Assembly: GCA_964426135.1 (NCBI GenBank)
Contig: CAYRPN010000148.1
Coordinates: 1-14,008, forward strand
DNA: 14,008 nt
Direction of reading: 5' to 3'
DNA from: CAYRPN01 sp964426135
Lineage (GTDB): Bacteria; Planctomycetota; Phycisphaerae; Phycisphaerales; Phycisphaeraceae
The position numbers were made by a program, and so were the translations under genes. Below, one piece after another: positions 1 through 6,371 of this stretch (position 1 is its first letter; each line of letters opens with the position of its first letter). Under the pieces are notes generated by a model that was not told the DNA's origin, did no database searches, and saw only the letters and a program-made list of their open reading frames with translations.

Positions 1-21
1 CTCCCTAAGAGGGAGGGGAGT
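1..21. repeat. Right end of a family A palindromic repeat, cut by the window edge
   Basis: The first 21 bases are identical to 6843-6863, the outer part of the right arm of the twin-hairpin element inside hisC. They include most of the hairpin (CTCCCT, loop AAG, AGGGAGGGG). The rest of the element would lie upstream of the window. This shows that family A is dispersed and not peculiar to hisC. Confidence 0.75.
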
Positions 22-305
22 TTGATTCGGCCCGCATTAGATGTCACGCACCCGGGCCGCCGAGAGTGGCCGGAAAGTGTCCTACCTTTTTGGCAGTCAA
101 ACCATAAGTTGAATCAGAGCTTTGGTTTAGGTTGAAATTGAAGAGGTGGGGGTCGTTGGCCGGCCACTTTCGGAGGCGGATGACGAGGTCCGTTCGGTGC
201 GAGGAGGCTGAACGCTCACGCGCGACAGCCACAGAATAGCTGGGGTTCCAATCTTCACCGCGGCTCGGCGGGAGCGTCGCCCTGCCCTATGTGTTTGCCC
301 TGGAT
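22..305. other. Gene-free stretch downstream of the MFS-PlsC gene
   Basis: No convincing coding sequence is seen; the open frames here lack family features and are overlapping or low-complexity. The part from 65 to 173 holds a loose inverted pair: AGTGGCCGGAAAGTG at 65-79 and its approximate reverse complement in GGCCGGCCACTTTCGG at 158-173. No clear terminator for the minus-strand gene ending at 306 could be identified. Confidence 0.5.
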
Positions 306-2240
306 TCACACCGCCCGCCGGCCGTGGGGGATGTCGGTTTCCTGCGGGGGCTTGCCTTCCGCTTCGATCGCCAGGGCGACCATGCGTTGCCGCAGGTCTT
401 CGACGATCTGTTCGTAGCTCGCGTTGGGGTCGGGCGTGTAGGCTTGGCCGTAGTAGACGCGGGAGCGGCTGGGCTTGAGGAAATGGACCCACATCTTCCG
501 GTGCATGGGCGTGCCGGTGATCCAGACGGGCACGATCTTCGCGCCGCTGCGGACCGCCATCATGCCGACGCCGCCCTGCATGGGCTGGAGCATGCGGTGA
601 TCGCGCTGCAGGCCGCCTTCGGGAAAGATGCCGACCATCGCGCCGGCCTGCAACGATTCGAGCACGGCCTTGAGCTGCTTCAGGGGCTGCTTGCCGGGAT
701 CGAGGACGATGGGCGTGATCGCTTTCCAGAGCGGGTTGAGCGCGCGGTAGAAGTTTTTCCGGACCATGACCCAGCGGATCGGCCGCAGCGTGCCTGACTG
801 GATGAGGAACGGATCGATGCCGGCGGTGTGGTTGCTGGCGAGGATGACGGGGCCGGCGCTGGGCACTCGATCCTTTCCGAACCATTGGGCACGATGCCAG
901 ATGAGCACGAAGATGCGAGCGAGGTGCCAGAACAAGTTCTGGCAGGGTCGCGGCATGGGCCCGCGCAGGAGCAAGCGGCGCAGGCCCCATCCGCCGACGA
1001 TCACGAGGACGGCGGCGGTGGGCAGGAGCGACTGGAGCATGACGCGGTCGGCGGTGGCGGCGGGGAGTTGCCAGATGATGAAGTTGGTCAGGACGATGGC
1101 GACGGTGGTGGCCAGGCTGTTGATGCCCATGACGCGGCCGCGGATGTAGTTGGGCGAAATCGCCATGAGGAGGGAGAAGGTGCAGATGATCGCCACGTTG
1201 CCGAAGAACCCGATGCCCAGCGCCATGACCAGGCCGAGGAAATACGTTCGACTGACGGCCAGGACGACGACGCAGAGGCCGGCGATCACGAGGCCCAGGA
1301 GTCCCAGCGGCACGCTCTCGCGCTGGGTGTTGATCAGGGCGATGGTCACGCCGCCGGCGAGCATGCCGCCGCCCAGTGCGGTCATCATCTGCGAGTAGCA
1401 GGCGAGGATTTCGTCATCGTTGAATCCGTAGCGCTGGGAGCAGAGCGCGACGAAGGCCTTGGAGACGACCATGGCCGCGCCCCAGACGAGCATGTTGGTG
1501 GCGGTCAGGCCGATGGTGCGGCGGTGCTTCTTCATGTAGCCCAGAGCGGCGAACATGCTGAGCAGGCCGGTGTTCTCCTCGTGACCGGACTTGGCGCGAT
1601 GGCGGATCTTCAGGAACGTCAGAACGCCGCCGCTGACGACGTAGATGGCGATCGCCATGAGCAGGACGGTGCGGAGGGTGCCGGAGTCTTTCTCGTCGAT
1701 GACCGCGCCGCCCACGAGCATGCCGATGAGCGACGCGATGGTGGCGATGCTGATGAGGATGCCGTTGGCGGCCTGCAACTGCTCCATCGGAATGACTTGC
1801 GGGACGGTGGCGCTGCGGGCGGGGCTGAAGATGGCGGCGAAGGTGCCGACCGCGGCGACGAGGGCGAAGACCTTCCAGTGATGATCGTCGGGAATCGCGG
1901 CAGCGCCGGCGAGGGGGACGAGCAGAAATGCGAAGAACAGGATGGCCGCCCGCGCCTCGTCGCAGCCCATCATCAGCCACTTGCGAGGCAGCCGATCCGC
2001 GAGCCAGCCGGCGGCGGGCGAGATGAACATGTAAGGCAGGAAGAACCAGAAATCGATGGCGGCGGGAATGCGGGTCTTGCCGTCGAGCGCGTCCTTGGTG
2101 CCCATCAGCGCCATGCCGATGAGCATGATGAGGCGATCGCCGAATCCGCTGGCGGCGATCGAGGTCCACATGAGCGTGAAGTTGGCGTTTCGCCACAGCG
2201 GTTTCAGCGGTCGCGGGCTGTCGGTGGCGGTTTCGCTCAT
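306..2240 (-). CDS. MFS transporter fused to a PlsC-type acyltransferase (lysophospholipid transport and reacylation)
   Basis: This 644-residue protein has two parts. Residues 1 to about 410 form a multi-spanning major facilitator domain resembling the LplT lysophospholipid flippase. Residues about 440-644 form a 1-acyl-glycerol-3-phosphate acyltransferase domain with the catalytic N-H-x4-D motif at 470-476 (His471, Asp476), the phosphate-binding FPEG motif at 539-542 and a later VPVWITG motif. Known relatives combine LplT, PlsC and sometimes an acyl-ACP synthetase (Aas) for inward movement and reacylation of lysophospholipids at the inner membrane; no synthetase domain is present here. The ATG at 2240 is the only reasonable start, though no Shine-Dalgarno sequence precedes it. 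The gene stands alone, divergent from the lipoprotein gene. The exact lysophospholipid substrate is inferred, not shown. Confidence 0.88.
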   Translation of the reverse strand: MSETATDSPRPLKPLWRNANFTLMWTSIAASGFGDRLIMLIGMALMGTKDALDGKTRIPAAIDFWFFLPYMFISPAAGWLADRLPRKWLMMGCDEARAAILFFAFLLVPLAGAAAIPDDHHWKVFALVAAVGTFAAIFSPARSATVPQVIPMEQLQAANGILISIATIASLIGMLVGGAVIDEKDSGTLRTVLLMAIAIYVVSGGVLTFLKIRHRAKSGHEENTGLLSMFAALGYMKKHRRTIGLTATNMLVWGAAMVVSKAFVALCSQRYGFNDDEILACYSQMMTALGGGMLAGGVTIALINTQRESVPLGLLGLVIAGLCVVVLAVSRTYFLGLVMALGIGFFGNVAIICTFSLLMAISPNYIRGRVMGINSLATTVAIVLTNFIIWQLPAATADRVMLQSLLPTAAVLVIVGGWGLRRLLLRGPMPRPCQNLFWHLARIFVLIWHRAQWFGKDRVPSAGPVILASNHTAGIDPFLIQSGTLRPIRWVMVRKNFYRALNPLWKAITPIVLDPGKQPLKQLKAVLESLQAGAMVGIFPEGGLQRDHRMLQPMQGGVGMMAVRSGAKIVPVWITGTPMHRKMWVHFLKPSRSRVYYGQAYTPDPNASYEQIVEDLRQRMVALAIEAEGKPPQETDIPHGRRAV

Positions 2241-2519
2241 CGCGGCGGGACTTTAGCAGGTCTGCATGGGCGAGTCCTGCGTCGCTGTTCGGCGCCGTCG
2301 AAGAATCAGCCGTTCCCTGCTGACGGCTTTGCGGGACTCCTCTCGACGAAGGGCGCGGCGCACAGGCACCTGCGGTGCTTCCGCTAACCGGGATTTCCTG
2401 ACGCGGGCCTTTCAACCCAATCAAAATGCAACATTCGCATCTCCGCAATTCAACCCGCGCCCCTTTCGAGTCGATGCTTTCCCCGGCGCCGCCATACCGG
2501 CGGCGCATTGGGGCCGATA
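2241..2519. promoter_or_regulatory. Divergent intergenic region with a hairpin before the lipoprotein start
   Basis: This 279-base gap separates two divergent genes and must hold promoters for both, but no hexamer pair stands out. A perfect 8-bp stem (GCGCCGCC, loop ATACC, GGCGGCGC) lies at 2486-2506, thirteen bases before the ATG at 2520. It could mask the ribosome-binding region or simply be a GC-rich palindrome. Confidence 0.35.
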
Positions 2520-3278
2520 ATGACGCGATTACTCTTCGTTGCCGCACTCATCAGCACCTTGATTGCTTGCCAGTCGCCGGTGGACTCGGGCGCGTCCGCA
2601 GCCGCCGACCGCGCCGGCTCGCGGCAGGTGGTGATCCGTGCCACCATGCTCATGATGAAAATGGTGGACCCCGCGCGGCTCGACGATTTCTCCATCGTCG
2701 AAGTCATCGGCGAACCCGCCGACATCGAGCAGTCCGCCGCTCCGCACACCGCGACGCTGCGCGGCATCGCCGCCCGCGTCATCCCCGCAAGCCAGGTGGA
2801 GCGAGCCGTCAGAGCCATGGACGAAACCGTGGACCTCTACGTGATGGGCAACCCCGAAGTGATCGTGCCCATCGGCGAGAGCAAAGACGTGCACGTCTAT
2901 CCCGCACAAAGGGTCAGCACCGGCGCGGCGCAGCCCCGCTCCCCGATCGAGCCGTGGATCCTGCGTGTCCGCCCGACCAGCAACGACCGCGGCGCACCGA
3001 TCCGCCTGAAGCTGACACCGGCGATCGATCTGAACCGCTTCAAGGAAATGGGCGAACTGGCGGCGGGCGTGCCGGTGCCGCAATCGCACGACATGACGGT
3101 GCTCGTCAAACCCGGGCAGACGATCGTCGTGGCGGGCCTGTTTCCGGTGCTGGAAGTGACCAGTTCCTACGACCGCAAGACGCACCAGCCCGACGCGAGC
3201 AAATCCGCGCCGGCGGAAGTCGTGGCCATTATCTCCGTAAGCGAATTGCCGATCGGACCAACAGTGGCGGCAAAGTAG
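2520..3278 (+). CDS. Predicted lipoprotein of unknown function, weakly secretin-like C-terminal half
   Basis: The 252-residue product begins with a short signal peptide and a lipobox, L-I-A-C, with the lipid-bearing cysteine at residue 17, so it should be a membrane-anchored lipoprotein. The ATG at 2520 gives this clean signal peptide; a TTG 12 bases upstream is possible but less likely. The mature part has no family I recognise with confidence. Towards the C-terminus, RLKLTPAID and later MTVLVKPGQTIVVAGLF resemble the strand pattern of secretin-type outer-membrane proteins (pairs like GQTVVIGGL), but the protein is too short for a full secretin and this is only a resemblance. It is followed by a heptamer repeat and a convergent gene, so it appears monocistronic. 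Confidence 0.7.
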   Translation: MTRLLFVAALISTLIACQSPVDSGASAAADRAGSRQVVIRATMLMMKMVDPARLDDFSIVEVIGEPADIEQSAAPHTATLRGIAARVIPASQVERAVRAMDETVDLYVMGNPEVIVPIGESKDVHVYPAQRVSTGAAQPRSPIEPWILRVRPTSNDRGAPIRLKLTPAIDLNRFKEMGELAAGVPVPQSHDMTVLVKPGQTIVVAGLFPVLEVTSSYDRKTHQPDASKSAPAEVVAIISVSELPIGPTVAAK

Positions 3279-3296
3279 CAAGCACGAATCGGATTG

Positions 3297-3366
3297 CCCT
3301 TGGCCCTTGGCCCTCGGCCCTTGGCCCCTGGCCCTCGGCCCTCGGCCCTAGGCCCTCGGCCCTTGT
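3297..3366. repeat. Tandem heptamer repeat, consensus CCCTYGG, nine units plus a partial
   Basis: Nine consecutive 7-bp units (CCCTTGG, CCCTCGG, CCCCTGG, CCCTAGG variants) run from 3297 to 3359, followed by a degenerate unit to 3366. The array lies between convergent genes, just after the lipoprotein stop and before the end of the minus-strand membrane protein gene. It recalls the short tandemly repeated heptamers of some bacterial genomes. Units are self-complementary at their junctions (GGCC), so folding is possible, but there is no T-tract to call a terminator. Confidence 0.85.
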
Positions 3367-3372
3367 CCTTTC

Positions 3373-3786
3373 TCATTTCGTCTTCATCCACTGCCGCCCC
3401 GCCCACACCAGCTCCACCACGCCGAACGCCAGCACCGCGACACCCATGGGCGAGCGGTCGCGCTGCGGGTTTGAGAGCGTGATGATCAGCACGCCCAGCG
3501 CGATCCAGCCGACGCCGAAGATCGCGTGCCACAGATAGCCGCGACGCAGCACCGCTTCAGCCTCGCGTCCGCGGTCCATCGCCTGCCGGGCCGTCTCCAC
3601 ACGAGCGATGAACTCCTCCGCATCCTGCCGCGGCCAGCCCTGGCGAACCATCTCATTGATCAGATCACCCACCGGTCTGCCCGACACCAGCGCCTGCGCC
3701 ACTGCCTTGGCGTATTCCTCGACCTTCGCCCGGCCTTTCTGGTCGGCGTCGGGCGGCGATGCGTCACCGCGGGATGGCGTGGACAT
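3373..3786 (-). CDS. Small membrane protein with two C-terminal transmembrane helices, unknown function
   Basis: The product is 137 residues. Residues 20-80 are charged and helical, including a stretch with GWPRQDAEEFI that may form a small helical bundle. Two hydrophobic segments follow at about 84-104 and 113-131, and the chain ends in a basic tail. The start is set by a strong Shine-Dalgarno sequence, AGGAGG, six bases before the ATG at 3786; the frame stays open to a TTG at 3810 but that start would ignore this site. No family is recognised. It is convergent with the lipoprotein gene and divergent from folE2, whose start is 146 bases away. Confidence 0.75.
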   Translation of the reverse strand: MSTPSRGDASPPDADQKGRAKVEEYAKAVAQALVSGRPVGDLINEMVRQGWPRQDAEEFIARVETARQAMDRGREAEAVLRRGYLWHAIFGVGWIALGVLIITLSNPQRDRSPMGVAVLAFGVVELVWAGRQWMKTK

Positions 3787-3931
3787 TCGGTTCCTCCTGA
3801 GTGCGACCAAACAGATCGCACCGCATCATTGCCCCGTCCCACCCGCGTCCCTACTATGGGTGTTTGGTGGATCGGCCGCGGTGTGGGGACGCGGCGATGG
3901 TTCTGTTTTTACTGGGAAAGGATCGTACCCG

Positions 3932-4813
3932 ATGGCTGCCAAAGTGTCCCGACGTCCCTCCGCTGCCAACTCCCCCGCAGCCCCCGCAGCCCCCGGAGCC
4001 CCCGTTGTCGCAGCGGGCATGCCCGATGTCCAGTCCGCAGCCGACGTGCGCAACGTCGCCATCGATCGCGTGGGCGTCCGCCACATCCGCTATCCCATCA
4101 CGCTCAAGTGCCCCGCCACCGGAGGCGAGCAGCACACCGTCGCCCTCGTGAACATGCTCGTGGGCCTGCCTCATTATCAGAAGGGCACGCACATGTCGCG
4201 CTTCCTCGAAGTGCTCAACAAGCACCACGAGGAACTGCGCAGCGATCAGATCATGGACGTCTGCCACGACATGCGCAAGCGACTCGAAGCAGAAGACGCG
4301 CACCTGGAGCTGAAATTCCCCTACTTCATTCACAAGAAAGCGCCGGTGACCAAATCCGAGGGTATGCTCGACATCGAAGTCACCTTCGAGGCCCGCAGCA
4401 ACGGCGACGCCTCGCGCGACACTTTCACCATGGGCATCCGCGTGCCGGCCACCAGCCTGTGCCCCTGCTCCAAGGAAATCTCCGCCTACGGCGCCCACAA
4501 CCAGCGCTGCGAGATGGAAGTCAAAGTGCAGTTCCACCCCGGCAAATACATGTGGATCGAGGAGCTCTTCGAACTCGTCGAGAAGTGCGCCAGCGCCCCG
4601 GTCTATGCTGTGCTCAAGCGCCCTGATGAAAAGTTCGTCACCGAGCAGGCGTACGACAACCCGAAGTTCGTCGAAGACATCGTCCGCGATCTGGCCCTGG
4701 CGCTGAATACCGAAAAGCGCATCTGCTGGTACGTGGTGACCAGCGAGAACTTCGAGTCGATCCATAATCACAACGCGTATGCGTCGATCGAGCGCGACAA
4801 GCGCGTCAAGTAA
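3932..4813 (+). CDS. folE2: GTP cyclohydrolase FolE2 (type IB)
   Basis: FolE2 converts GTP to 7,8-dihydroneopterin triphosphate, the first step of folate synthesis and of the queuosine branch, in the cytoplasm. The 293-residue product matches the family from about residue 30 (MPDVQ) to the end. It carries the signature LCPCSK, with cysteines 177 and 179 in the motif that provides an active-site metal ligand, and the following AHNQR motif. The frame is open back to 3608, but the ATG at 3932 is preceded by AAAGGA at nine bases and leaves a short Ala/Pro-rich extension before the conserved part. A start at the later MPDVQ methionine (4019) is also possible. Type IB enzymes can use metals other than zinc, and some bacteria deploy them under zinc shortage. 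It leads a plus-strand cluster with the glutaredoxin-like gene five bases downstream. Confidence 0.93.
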   Translation: MAAKVSRRPSAANSPAAPAAPGAPVVAAGMPDVQSAADVRNVAIDRVGVRHIRYPITLKCPATGGEQHTVALVNMLVGLPHYQKGTHMSRFLEVLNKHHEELRSDQIMDVCHDMRKRLEAEDAHLELKFPYFIHKKAPVTKSEGMLDIEVTFEARSNGDASRDTFTMGIRVPATSLCPCSKEISAYGAHNQRCEMEVKVQFHPGKYMWIEELFELVEKCASAPVYAVLKRPDEKFVTEQAYDNPKFVEDIVRDLALALNTEKRICWYVVTSENFESIHNHNAYASIERDKRVK

Positions 4814-4818
4814 AACGC

Positions 4819-5097
4819 TTGCGCCTCCGCATCCCCCGATCCTCCGTGCAACTGATCCTCTACACCCGCGACCACTGCCACCTCTGCGAGCGCCTCGAAC
4901 AACTGCTCGCGCCGCACCTGCCGCGCCTGCGCCAGCGCGGCGAGTTCACGCTCATCAAGCGCAATATCGACGACGGAGCCGACTGGTACGAGCAGTACCA
5001 CACGCGCATTCCAGTCCTCACCTGCGACGACCGCGTCATTCTCGAAGGCAGGCCGGAGCCCCTGGCGGTTGCCATGGCGATGGGGAAACTCATGTAG
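4819..5097 (+). CDS. Glutaredoxin-like thiol redox protein (CHLC active site)
   Basis: A 92-residue thioredoxin-fold protein of the glutaredoxin-like (DUF836) kind. The first strand LILYTR leads into a C-x-x-C active site, CHLC, at residues 20-23. The conserved cis-proline follows in the RIPVL segment, and the chain ends with a C-terminal helix. It lacks the CPYC or CGFS sites of classical glutaredoxins, so its partner is unknown. No ATG is available: the frame starts at TTG 4819, and GTG 4846 is an alternative that would begin exactly at the first strand. The gene lies five bases after folE2 and 33 before fdhD, so translational coupling within one operon is likely. A role in keeping a cysteine of a neighbouring enzyme reduced is inference only. 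Confidence 0.8.
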   Translation: MRLRIPRSSVQLILYTRDHCHLCERLEQLLAPHLPRLRQRGEFTLIKRNIDDGADWYEQYHTRIPVLTCDDRVILEGRPEPLAVAMAMGKLM

Positions 5098-5130
5098 TCG
5101 CGCGACACCGCATGGCGCACGCCAGGGCGC

Positions 5131-5997
5131 ATGCGGCGCGATACGATGCGGCGCGTGAAACCCTCGCCCTCCTTCACTCAGCGTCCGATCAAGCAGGTGC
5201 GCAACAGCGTCGCCGCGATGTCGATGGACCTGCTCGCCGTCGAGGAACCGCTGGAAATCCGCATCGGCAAGGAAGCCGTCGCCGTGACCATGCGCACCCC
5301 CGGGCAACCGGGGGCCGACGCCGACCTCGCCGCCGGTTTCTGCGTCACCGAAGGCATCATCGAGCGCGTCGAGGAGATCGAATCCATCGAACCCTGCAAG
5401 CTCGCCGACTACGGCAACGTGGTGATCGTCACGCTCACCGAAGACGCCGCGATTCGCCGGGCCCAGCGCGTCGCCGCGTGCAAGCGCGAGCTTTACGTGA
5501 ACAGCTCCTGCGGCCTGTGCGGCAAGCAATCCATCGACAAACTCAAACAGGTGACGCCCACGATTCAAGGGGCATTCACCGTTTCGCCAGGCATTCTCGC
5601 CCAGCTTCCGCAAAAGATGCGCACCGCGCAGGCAACATTCGAAGCCACCGGCGGGCTGCACGCGGCGGCGGTGTTCACGGTGACCGGTGAATTGCGATTC
5701 CTGCGCGAGGATGTGGGCCGGCACAACGCGGTGGACAAGGTCATCGGCGCCGCGCTGCTCGCCGGGCAGGTGCCGCTCGATCCGGCGGTGCTGCTGGTCA
5801 GCGGCCGAGCAAGCTTCGAGATCGTGCAGAAGGCCGCGATGGCGGGCATCGCCGTGATCGCGGCGGTCAGCGCCCCCAGCAGCCTGGCGGTCGATACGGC
5901 CGAGGCCCTGGGCATCACGCTCATCGGCTTCCTGCGCGAAGGGCGCATGAATGTGTACAGCGACCGCGCGCGGGTGGGGTCATGGGCGGTCGCATAA
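5131..5997 (+). CDS. fdhD: Formate dehydrogenase accessory sulfurtransferase FdhD
   Basis: FdhD passes sulfur from a cysteine desulfurase to the molybdenum/tungsten bis-guanine-dinucleotide cofactor before it enters formate dehydrogenase. The 288-residue product shows the family pattern: MDLLAVEEPLEIR near residue 32, ADADLAAGFCVTEGII, the sulfur-relay motif CGLCG with cysteines 127 and 130, GGLHAAAVF, EDVGRHNAVDK, and SGRASFEIVQK. Length is normal. Two ATG codons five residues apart (5131 and 5146) are possible starts and no clear ribosome-binding site decides between them. No formate dehydrogenase gene is in the window, so the client enzyme must be encoded elsewhere. It is the last gene of the folE2 cluster; its stop is followed at once by a palindromic repeat that may end the transcript. 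Confidence 0.93.
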   Translation: MRRDTMRRVKPSPSFTQRPIKQVRNSVAAMSMDLLAVEEPLEIRIGKEAVAVTMRTPGQPGADADLAAGFCVTEGIIERVEEIESIEPCKLADYGNVVIVTLTEDAAIRRAQRVAACKRELYVNSSCGLCGKQSIDKLKQVTPTIQGAFTVSPGILAQLPQKMRTAQATFEATGGLHAAAVFTVTGELRFLREDVGRHNAVDKVIGAALLAGQVPLDPAVLLVSGRASFEIVQKAAMAGIAVIAAVSAPSSLAVDTAEALGITLIGFLREGRMNVYSDRARVGSWAVA

Positions 5998-6059
5998 GAG
6001 CCGGAGTCTGTGACTGCGCATGCTTGCCTTTTCGGAGCCGGAGGCTGCGATTCCGGTTC
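5998..6059 (+). repeat. Two degenerate family D palindromes after the fdhD stop
   Basis: The copy at 5998-6018 starts GAGCCGGAGTCTGTGACT and then diverges (GCG for CCG). The copy at 6035-6059 reads GAGCCGGAGGCTGCGATTCC and onward, keeping both ends while varying in the middle. The first lies directly against the TAA of fdhD. Comparison with the exact copies at 6073 and 6206 shows common descent. Confidence 0.75.
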
Positions 6060-6072
6060 GCCTGTCTTGTCC

Positions 6073-6230
6073 GAGCCGGAGTCTGTGACTCCGGTTCGAC
6101 CGAGCGGCTCGAAGCCGCGACGGCCGAAACTCGGCACAGTGAGCGAACGAATCACTGATTGTGCAGGGCGCGAACTTCGCTTCGCCGGCATTGAGCCGGC
6201 TCAGCGAACCGGAGTCACAGACTCCGGCTC
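6073..6230. repeat. Twin-hairpin element, family D (158 bp, 25-bp perfect inverted ends)
   Basis: The left arm 6073-6097 and right arm 6206-6230 are perfect reverse complements over 25 bases. Each arm is itself a palindrome: CCGGAGTC, loop TGT, GACTCCGG, extended by three further pairs including one wobble. The 108-base spacer holds smaller palindromes such as GAGCGGCTC and GAGCCGGCTC. This is a REP/BIME-like arrangement of two head-to-head hairpins. No transposase gene is nearby. Confidence 0.85.
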
Positions 6231-6243
6231 TGACAAGCCATCG

Positions 6244-6307
6244 ATCTCTCCATCTCTGAGTCTCTGCGTCTCTGCGTCTCTCTTTCTCTCCATCTCTCCG
6301 TCTCTTC
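6244..6307. repeat. Tandem octamer repeat, consensus RTCTCTSC, seven units plus a partial
   Basis: Seven 8-bp pyrimidine-rich units (ATCTCTCC, GTCTCTGC and variants) run from 6244 to 6299, with a partial unit to 6307. On the minus strand it reads as purine-rich GAGACGCAGAGACGC-type repeat, a kind scattered in several bacterial genomes. It ends about 65 bases before the hisC start. Confidence 0.85.
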
Positions 6308-6371
6308 CAAATCCTCCATTTTCTCCCACGACGTTGACCCAACCGCCGGTGACTGCGAACATGTCCCGCCC

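Larger units (their letters stand above)
5998..6371. other. Repeat-filled intergenic gap between fdhD and hisC
   Basis: No gene is seen in these 374 bases. Four copies of a family D palindrome (5998-6018, 6035-6059, 6073-6097, 6206-6230) and a pyrimidine-rich octamer array (6244-6307) fill most of it. Short open frames on both strands are translations of these repeats. A promoter for hisC must lie near 6310-6370 but no convincing hexamers were found. Confidence 0.7.

Noticed and set aside
828..2387. Long plus-strand open frame of 519 codons opposite the MFS-PlsC gene
   Set aside because: Its translation is dominated by Asp, Gly, Glu, Ala and His without family motifs, the typical antisense image of a GC-rich gene; the minus strand carries clear catalytic motifs.
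3608..3931. N-terminal extension of folE2 of 108 codons
   Set aside because: It overlaps the start of the divergent membrane protein gene, has no similarity to FolE2, and a Shine-Dalgarno sequence stands before the ATG at 3932.
5998..6307. CRISPR array suggested by several similar repeats
   Set aside because: Repeat copies differ in orientation and spacing, spacers are uneven, and no cas gene is present; they are inverted palindromic elements.
5565..6342. Minus-strand open frames over the fdhD-hisC gap
   Set aside because: They translate the family D palindromes and the octamer repeat (SGSDK-type and RRRDAETQR-type peptides) and run antisense into fdhD.
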